24,803 bases of DNA, from the NCBI GenBank assembly GCA_023398615.1, contig JAEWSD010000126.1, positions 1 through 24,803 of the forward strand, read 5' to 3'. Both the position numbers and the translations under genes were made by a program. Below are positions 24,286 to 24,803 of this stretch, one piece after another. Every line of letters starts with the position of its first letter. Within the stretch, counting starts at the first letter, position 1. Origin of the DNA: Bacillota bacterium. Its GTDB lineage: Bacteria > Bacillota > Clostridia > Lachnospirales > Lachnospiraceae. The notes below the pieces were generated by a model. It made no database searches and was not told the DNA's origin. It worked only from the letters and a program-made list of their open reading frames with translations.

Positions 24286-24803
24286 TTAACGCAGAGACGG
24301 CGTTTCTTGAATGTTCTTGTAAAGAATTTTCATAAGAATCGGTGTTATTAATGAAGAAACTATAATCAACAGGATAACCGGGGTAAAATAATCGGCCGTC
24401 AAAAGCCCTTCGGATAATCCTTTCTGTGAGACGATAAGGGCAACTTCTCCTCTCGTCATCATACCGGCCCCTATTTTTACAGAATCGCCGTTACTGAATC
24501 CTAAAAACTTTGCCATTAGGCCGCAGCCTATAATTTTGCACAGTAAAGCGACCAGAACAAAAGCAATTGTAAAGAATAGCAAAGAAGTAGTAAAATTATC
24601 TATCGATGTCTTTAGTCCGATACTTGTAAAAAAGATAGGACCGAATATCATATAGGAACTGACATCCATCTTTTCGGCTATGTATTTCGAATCCTGAATA
24701 CTGCATAGTATGATACCTGCAATATATGCTCCGGTAATATCGGCAATACCGAAATATTTCTCCGCCGCATAGGAAAGGACAAAGCAAAGGACTAATCCAA
24801 AGA
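24286..24803 (-). CDS. CPA2 cation/proton antiporter, C-terminal part (truncated by window)
   Basis: The frame is open to the right edge, so the start lies outside. About 172 C-terminal residues are visible, roughly the last half of a NapA/GerN/KefB-type membrane antiporter (PF00999). Visible motifs are DITGAYIAGIIL, then SYMIFGPIFFTSIGLKTSID, and GAGMMTRGEVALIVSQKG, typical of the Na+/H+ or K+/H+ exchange core, followed by the last helix SSLITPILMKILYKN. The ATG at 24669 is internal, not the start. No RCK or TrkA_N domain follows the core, which favours the short NapA/GerN form over KefB/KefC. With ktrAB in the same window it adds to the ion-handling content, though nothing links them directly. 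Confidence 0.85.
   Translation of the reverse strand, partial: FGLVLCFVLSYAAEKYFGIADITGAYIAGIILCSIQDSKYIAEKMDVSSYMIFGPIFFTSIGLKTSIDNFTTSLLFFTIAFVLVALLCKIIGCGLMAKFLGFSNGDSVKIGAGMMTRGEVALIVSQKGLSEGLLTADYFTPVILLIIVSSLITPILMKILYKNIQETPSLR

Noticed and set aside
24596..24787. Separate 63-codon gene at the right end
   Set aside because: It lies in another frame of the antiporter gene, whose own frame is open to the edge with clear family motifs.
1..24803. CRISPR arrays, tRNA, rRNA, phage or toxin-antitoxin genes
   Set aside because: No regularly spaced direct repeats, no cloverleaf sequence and no such protein families were seen on either strand.

Overview
The window reads as chromosome of a low-to-mid GC, endospore-forming Clostridia, most likely a Lachnospiraceae member. 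The reasons are a YtvI-type sporulation membrane protein, strong SigA-type promoters and AGGAGG ribosome sites, secreted BIG2 (Ig-like) proteins, clostridial-style sugar catabolism genes, and a short inverted-repeat element of a kind I recall from Lachnospiraceae intergenic regions. The taxonomic call is inference; there is no rRNA or other marker gene here.

Layout. (1) 1-280: no gene, but a strongly structured, nested inverted-repeat segment. (2) 281-5200, minus strand: an ion block read pit (phosphate permease) > DUF47/PhoU-like > ktrB/trkH > ktrA/trkA (K+ channel and its RCK gating subunit) > ytvI-like AI-2E family protein. (3) 5201-5555: divergent control region carrying a 173-bp MITE-like element with 13-bp terminal inverted repeats and an 8-bp direct repeat. 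(4) 5556-7849, plus strand: a KdpD-like (short) histidine kinase and KdpE-like response regulator. (5) 7905-12511, plus strand: two tandem secreted four-domain BIG2 paralogues, each with its own TTGACT-17-TATAAT promoter, followed by a Wzy_C/O-antigen-ligase-like membrane protein with a large inserted loop. The first BIG2 gene has a long leader with a terminator-like hairpin, a possible pseudoknot and an 11-codon peptide frame. (6) 12468-16052: a TetR regulator converging on a MacB/FtsX-type ABC exporter (ATPase plus 758-aa permease). (7) 16151-21606, minus strand: sugar or sugar-acid catabolism, with a Gfo/Idh dehydrogenase, a TIM-barrel isomerase/epimerase, a GntR/FCD regulator, an IlvD/Edd dehydratase and an EamA transporter translationally coupled to the dehydratase. 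(8) 21770-22732: a divergent AraC regulator. (9) 22695-24803: an APC amino-acid permease and the C-terminal part of a CPA2 cation/proton antiporter that runs off the window.

How the genes may work together: the two-component pair lies back to back with the phosphate/K+ block, so it may tune ion uptake (kdpFABC is not in view). The BIG2 proteins and the ligase probably form one cell-surface module. The GntR/AraC block probably senses a carbohydrate acid or glycoside, imports or exports it through the EamA protein, and processes it by oxidation, isomerisation and dehydration. Several predicted starts were moved downstream on ribosome-site evidence: ktrA to 2076, pit to 5200, the Gfo/Idh gene to 21606 and araC to 21770. 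The BIG2 genes were set to 8095 and 9477 mainly from their alignment with each other.
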